DNA of 64,000 nt from Harryflintia acetispora (GTDB taxonomy: Bacteria > Bacillota > Clostridia > Oscillospirales > Ruminococcaceae), in the NCBI GenBank assembly GCA_004340125.1, contig SLUK01000001.1, positions 310,001 to 374,000 on the forward strand. Direction: 5' to 3'. This document shows positions 59,978-64,000 of the stretch, piece after piece (the first letter of the stretch is position 1; each line of letters opens with the position of its first letter). The position numbers and the translations under genes are program-made. The notes beneath the pieces are model-generated. The model did no database searches. It was not told the origin of the DNA and worked only from the letters and a program-made list of their open reading frames with translations.

Positions 59978-61744
59978 ATGACCAACAACAAGAACGTACT
60001 CAACTGGGTCGACGAGATGGTCGCGCTGTGCAAACCGGACAAGGTTGTCTGGATCGACGGCAGCGAGGAGCAGCTCAAAGCGCTGCGCGAGGAGGCTTGC
60101 TCCACCGGCGAAATGCTCAAGCTCAACGAGGAGAAGCTCCCCGGGTGCCTGCTGCACCGCACCGCGGTCAACGACGTGGCGCGCGTGGAGGGCAGAACCT
60201 ATATCTGCACCCGCAATAAAGAGGACGCGGGCCCGATCAACAACTGGGAAGACCCGAAGGTGATGTACGAGCGCCTGACCAAGATGTACGACGGCGTGAT
60301 GAAGGGCCGCACCATGTATGTGATCCCCTACTGCATGGGCCCGATCGGCTCCAAGCTCTCGAAGGTCGGCGTCGAGCTGACCGACTCGATCTACGTCGTG
60401 CTGAACATGGACATCATGACCCGTATGGGCGTTGACGCTTTCAAGCAGCTGGGCGACACCTCCAACGATTTTGTGCGCGGCCTCCATTCCAAGGCGGACA
60501 TCGACGAGGAGAAGCGCTACATCGTCCACTTCCCCGAGGACAACACCATCTGGAGCATCAACTCCGGTTACGGCGGCAACGTTCTGCTGGGCAAGAAGTG
60601 CTTTGCGCTGCGCATCGCCTCTTACCAGGGCAAGAACGAGGGCTGGATGGCCGAGCATATGCTGATCCTGGGCATCGAGAACCCGCAGGGCGAGGTCAAG
60701 TACATCGCGGCGGCCTTCCCGTCCGCCTGCGGCAAGACCAACCTGGCCATGCTCATCCCGCCCGAGGTCTACAAGAACAAGGGCTACAAGGTCTGGACGG
60801 TCGGCGACGACATCGCCTGGATGAGAATCGGCGACGACGGCAGACTCTGGGCGATCAACCCGGAGGCCGGCTTCTTCGGCGTGGCGCCGGGTACCAACGC
60901 GCACAGCAACTTCAACGCCCTGGAATCCACCAAGAAGAATACCATCTTCACCAACGTTGTGCATAACCTCGACGACAACACCGTTTGGTGGGAGGGACTC
61001 GACAAGAACCCGCCGAAGAACGCGCTCAACTGGAAGGGCGAGAAGTGGGACTGCACCGACGGCTCGAAGGGCGCGCATCCCAACAGCCGCTTCACCGCTC
61101 CGGCGAAAAATTGCCCCTGCGTCAGCCCGAAGTTTGATGATCCGACCGGTGTTCCGATCTCTGCGATCATCTTCGGCGGCCGCCGCGCCAAGACCGCTCC
61201 GCTGGTCTACCAGTCCAGGAGTTGGCAGCACGGCGTGTTCGTCGGCTCGATCATGGCTTCTGAGACCACCGCTGCGGCGACCGGCGCGGTCGGCGTTGTA
61301 CGCCGCGACCCGATGGCCATGCGTCCGTTCTGCGGCTATCACATGGGCGACTACTTCGGCCACTGGCTGGAGATGGGCAAGCGCCTGGGCGACAAGGCCC
61401 CGAAGATCTTCAATGTCAACTGGTTCAGAACCGACGACGAAGGCCACTTCATCTGGCCGGGCTTTGGCGACAACATGAGAGTCCTGATGTGGATCCTCGA
61501 CCGCTGCGAGGGCAAGGCCGACGCGGTGGAGACCCCGATCGGCTTCGAGCCGAAGGCGGAGGACATCAACATCGAGGGCCTCGGCGACATCTCCGTCGAG
61601 ACCGTCAAAGGACTGCTGGACGTCGACAAGAACCTCTGGAAAGAGGAAGCGGACGGGATCGAGGAGTTCTACAAGACCTTCGGCGACAGACTGCCCAAGG
61701 AGCTGCATGACGAGCTCGACACCCTCAAAGCGAACCTGAAATAA
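59978..61744 (+). CDS. pckG: Phosphoenolpyruvate carboxykinase (GTP)
   Basis: A 588-residue GTP-type PEPCK interconverting oxaloacetate + GTP and PEP + CO2 + GDP. The P-loop FPSACGKTNLAML begins at ~247 (K253, T254), and EGWMAEHMLILGI, VGDDIAWMRIG and the C-terminal WPGFGDNMRVLMWILDR are family-typical. ATG 59978 (MTNNKNVLNW) follows GGAGGCAAACAGG; the open frame upstream lacks a site. A terminator follows. Energy metabolism may use it in the anaplerotic direction, as in other fermenters. Confidence 0.97.
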   Translation: MTNNKNVLNWVDEMVALCKPDKVVWIDGSEEQLKALREEACSTGEMLKLNEEKLPGCLLHRTAVNDVARVEGRTYICTRNKEDAGPINNWEDPKVMYERLTKMYDGVMKGRTMYVIPYCMGPIGSKLSKVGVELTDSIYVVLNMDIMTRMGVDAFKQLGDTSNDFVRGLHSKADIDEEKRYIVHFPEDNTIWSINSGYGGNVLLGKKCFALRIASYQGKNEGWMAEHMLILGIENPQGEVKYIAAAFPSACGKTNLAMLIPPEVYKNKGYKVWTVGDDIAWMRIGDDGRLWAINPEAGFFGVAPGTNAHSNFNALESTKKNTIFTNVVHNLDDNTVWWEGLDKNPPKNALNWKGEKWDCTDGSKGAHPNSRFTAPAKNCPCVSPKFDDPTGVPISAIIFGGRRAKTAPLVYQSRSWQHGVFVGSIMASETTAAATGAVGVVRRDPMAMRPFCGYHMGDYFGHWLEMGKRLGDKAPKIFNVNWFRTDDEGHFIWPGFGDNMRVLMWILDRCEGKADAVETPIGFEPKAEDINIEGLGDISVETVKGLLDVDKNLWKEEADGIEEFYKTFGDRLPKELHDELDTLKANLK

Positions 61745-61753
61745 GAATATTAC

Positions 61754-61792
61754 AAAAAGAGGCCCGGGACCGATGGTCCCGGGCCTCTTTTC
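61754..61792. terminator. pckG terminator
   Basis: AAAAGAGGCCCGGGACC and complement with GATG loop, T-rich tail. Confidence 0.9.
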
Positions 61793-61824
61793 TGTCTGTG
61801 CAGAAAATGCCGGTCTTAATCCCG

Positions 61825-61993
61825 GGATTCCCAAGGGTTTTACAAACCCTTGGGCGGGTGCGGGCAGAGCCCGCGACCTTTCCCAGGTTGCTGCCACTCG
61901 CGATTACAAAAGCCCTCCAAAGATCAGGAAGGGGAGCAAAAAGCTCCCAGTGGGAGGTTTTTGCGTGGGGAAACCCTATCAAGGGGTTTCCCT
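61825..61993 (-). repeat. Multi-hairpin intergenic repeat, copy B
   Basis: Inverted twin of copy A. In reverse complement it runs GGGAAACCCC/GGGTTTCCCC, CCTCCCACTGGGAG, spacer GCTCCCCTTCCTGATC, GCGAGTGGCAGC, GCGGGCTCTGCCCGC, ACCCGCC and CCCAAGGGTTT/AAACCCTTGGG. Several stems carry changes on both arms relative to A. Confidence 0.8.
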
Positions 61994-62042
61994 GTGGCCC
62001 AAGCGAAGCTTGGGGTTGTCCGGAAGGTTAAATCCCCCAACC

Positions 62043-62852
62043 CTATTTTTCCTTCACACTCGCCTGTATCTCGGTCACAAATTCCTGCGGGTCTGCCGTT
62101 TCGTTGATGTCCACCCGGTACAGCTCGATCGGGTCGTGGCTGAAAACCCATCCATGCTCCCTGGCGTATTCCTTCAGGCTCCCATACAGCCGTTTGCTCT
62201 GCGTATAGGGCCCGCGGTAGGTCAGGGTCAGGTAGGTCCCGCCCGGCAGGATGAAATCCGGCTTGATATGCCGGTCATTCAGTATAAAAAATGCAGAATT
62301 AAACTGATTGTAAATATCATTTTGCAGATATTCCAGCGGCAGCGTCGCCCCGATGTAGGTATTCCCCAGGATATAGAGCGTATTCTCGGTCCGGCGGCTG
62401 AGGCGTTTGATGAGAAAATCAAATTCTTCATCCCGGGTGATCTCCCCCGCCAGCATCAGCACCGGGCGCTCAGGAAATTGCTCCTCCCTGATTTCCTCGA
62501 AGCGCACCCCGCCGCGTGGGCTCAAATTTTTGATCCGGCCCTGGATGTCTCGCTGCTGCCGGCGCAGCCCGGCGATCTTGCGCTCGATCATTCCCAGCTC
62601 GTCGTCCAGCAGCTCCAAGGTGGAGTGCAGCGTGCGGTGGTCGAGATAGCTCTTGATCCGCTCCATCGAAAACCCCAGGGTGCGCAGCTCCCGGATCACG
62701 TTGAGCCTGGAGATGTCCCGCAGGCTGTACAGCCGGTAGCCGTTGGAATCCCTCTTGGGGTTCAGCAACCCCAGCTCCTCATAGTAGCGCAGCGAGTCGG
62801 TGCCGATGTCATAGAGCTTCGAGATTTCGCCGATCTTATAATATTCCTTCAA
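62043..62852 (-). CDS. MerR-family regulator with effector domain
   Basis: A 269-residue regulator: MerR winged HTH (residues 1-70: YYKIGEISKLYDIGTDSLRYYEELGLL), a coiled-coil helix with TLELLDDELGMIERKI, and a C-terminal effector-binding domain of the BmrR/GyrI type. TTG 62852 follows GAGGTGGG. It is divergent from a MATE efflux gene whose promoter has the classic MerR 19-bp spacer and dyad, so it very likely activates that pump when a drug-like ligand binds. Confidence 0.9.
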   Translation of the reverse strand: MKEYYKIGEISKLYDIGTDSLRYYEELGLLNPKRDSNGYRLYSLRDISRLNVIRELRTLGFSMERIKSYLDHRTLHSTLELLDDELGMIERKIAGLRRQQRDIQGRIKNLSPRGGVRFEEIREEQFPERPVLMLAGEITRDEEFDFLIKRLSRRTENTLYILGNTYIGATLPLEYLQNDIYNQFNSAFFILNDRHIKPDFILPGGTYLTLTYRGPYTQSKRLYGSLKEYAREHGWVFSHDPIELYRVDINETADPQEFVTEIQASVKEK

Positions 62853-62885
62853 GCCGCCCACCTCAAAACCTTTTAAAATAAACCC

Positions 62886-62916
62886 TTGACCTTGGGACGG
62901 TACCAAGGTTTATAAT
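62886..62916 (+). promoter_or_regulatory. MerR-type promoter of the MATE gene
   Basis: TTGACC (62886-62891) and TATAAT (62911-62916) separated by 19 bp containing the dyad CCTTGG-N5-TACCAAGG. This over-long spacer with a centred palindrome is the mark of MerR-activated promoters. Confidence 0.85.
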
Positions 62917-62961
62917 AAGAATCGTCGGAACACACAACATCTTAGTTTGGAGGTCATACCC

Positions 62962-64000
62962 ATGCCACCGGCAAAAACATCGCGTCTCAGACAATTCTTA
63001 AAATACGCCGTACCCTCGGTCACCTCGATGTGGATTTTTGCGATCTACACCATGGTGGACGGCCTGTTCGTGGCCCACGGGGTCGGGGAGCTGGCGCTCG
63101 CCTCGGTCAACCTTTCCATGCCGTTTGTGAGCTTCATCTTCGCGACCTCCCTCCTGTTCGGGATGGGGACCGCGACCGTCGCCTCGATCTATCTCGGCCA
63201 GGGGGAGGAGCGCAAGGCCCAGGAGGCCTTCTCCCGCACCATCGTGCTGCTCATCCTGATTTCCTTCGTCATCCTGACCCTTGCGCTGCTGAATCTCGAG
63301 CGGCTGGCCACCCTGCTGGGCGCCAGCGAGGCGGACGGGACCATGGAATATGTCAAGCACTACCTGGGGCCGATCATCGTCTTTAACGGCAGCTTCCTGG
63401 TCTCCTACGCCATGGAGGTGCTCATCAAGGCCGACGGGCATCCGGTCCTCTCGACGCTGGGCATCTGCGCGGGCGCGGTGACCAACATCGTGCTGGACGC
63501 GGTCTTCGTGCTCGGCCTGCACTGGGGGATCAAGGGCGCGGCCATCGCCACCGGCCTCAGCCAGCTGGTGACCGCCGCCATCTACATGATCCATTTCCTG
63601 GGCAAGGGCGCGCGGCTGCGCTTCGTGCGCTTCCCTCTGAGCCCGCGCACCATCCTGCGCACCATGAAGGTGGGCGTCTCGGACTGTGTGGGCGAGCTGT
63701 CGCTCGGCTTTATCGTCTTCCTCTTCAACCGCGCCATCCTGATGGTTTCAGGCGCGGCCGGGGTGGTCAGCTTCACCGTCATCAGCTACATCAACAACAT
63801 CGTCACCCCGGTCATGGGGGGGATCACCCAGGGGATGCAGCCGCTGGTCAGCTTCAACCACGGGCGGGGTGACCGCCAGTCCTGCAACGCCTTTTTGCGC
63901 CTGGGCGTGATCGCCATCGCCATCAGCTCGGTGGTCTGCTTCCTGATCTGCGTGCTAGGCGCGCCCTTCCTCACCGGGATCTTTATCAGCCCGGATAATG
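62962..64000 (+). CDS. MATE-family multidrug exporter (partial)
   Basis: The frame starts at ATG 62962 behind TTTGGAGGTCAT and continues past the window edge, giving 346 residues. It has the MepA-like MATE layout: LKYAVPSVTSMWIFAIYTMVDG and GMGTATVASIYLGQGEERKA in the first repeat, and ITPVMGG/GITQGMQPLVSFNHGRGD in the second. It differs from the two MATE genes at 25-28 kb and is controlled by the divergent MerR regulator. Confidence 0.92.
   Translation, partial: MPPAKTSRLRQFLKYAVPSVTSMWIFAIYTMVDGLFVAHGVGELALASVNLSMPFVSFIFATSLLFGMGTATVASIYLGQGEERKAQEAFSRTIVLLILISFVILTLALLNLERLATLLGASEADGTMEYVKHYLGPIIVFNGSFLVSYAMEVLIKADGHPVLSTLGICAGAVTNIVLDAVFVLGLHWGIKGAAIATGLSQLVTAAIYMIHFLGKGARLRFVRFPLSPRTILRTMKVGVSDCVGELSLGFIVFLFNRAILMVSGAAGVVSFTVISYINNIVTPVMGGITQGMQPLVSFNHGRGDRQSCNAFLRLGVIAIAISSVVCFLICVLGAPFLTGIFISPDN

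Overview
The window looks like the chromosome of a GC-rich, anaerobic, Gram-positive member of the Clostridia, most plausibly Oscillospirales. I infer this from the gene families: pyruvate phosphate dikinase, GTP-type PEP carboxykinase, rubrerythrin, a CsoR/CopA pair, an SLH surface protein, an ECF S-component, and the firmicute order glmU-prs-pth-mfd. Ribosome binding sites are strong (AGGAGG type), TTG/GTG starts are frequent, and intrinsic terminators are common. I see no rRNA, tRNA or CRISPR array, and I cannot name a species.

Layout. 1-4.7 kb: an aromatic-acid-exporter/HAD fusion (cut by the window edge), a VTT membrane protein, and a copper operon (copA-csoR) with its own CsoR-type operator. 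4.7-10.8 kb: ilvE, a secreted amidase, a hypothetical protein divergent from an XRE regulator, a secreted GLUG-type protein and a small DUF-type gene with a hairpin over its ribosome binding site. 10.8-11.6 kb: gene-poor, with palindromes and a strong promoter over a 39-codon frame. 11.6-17.6 kb: PHP phosphatase, nadE, an ACT/DUF711 pair, then a 370-nt structured leader in front of an ECF S-component and a methyltransferase. 17.6-30.5 kb: PRD protein, two DMT transporters, tsaD-rimI-polA, dusB with two MATE pumps, CPBP protease, tadA and an FMN reductase. 30.5-31.6 kb: repeats around a small XRE regulatory pair. 31.6-42.6 kb: ppdK, then glmU-prs-pth-mfd and an MFS exporter.

42.6-50.8 kb reads as an accessory island. 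It has a large SLH/cell-wall-repeat surface protein, a receiver-like protein lacking the phospho-acceptor Asp, a LytTR response regulator with its histidine kinase, a 3-methyladenine glycosylase, and the tail of a large serine recombinase left as a scar. 50.8-64 kb returns to core-like genes: rubrerythrin, a TtcA-type ATPase, a DUF975 protein, a LysR/MFS/SDR cluster, a ClpC-type unfoldase, a tiny Cys/Gly-rich membrane peptide, pckG, and a MerR regulator divergent from a MATE pump with a 19-bp-spacer MerR promoter.

The signals I find most worth follow-up are a family of multi-hairpin intergenic repeats (five copies in both orientations, stems changed on both arms), the unclassified leader at 16.1 kb, the 39-codon frame at 10.96 kb, the Cys/Gly peptide at 59.5 kb, and the possible internal start that would release a CopZ-like chaperone from copA. 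Several long open frames antisense to real genes were judged to be GC-driven shadows and left out.
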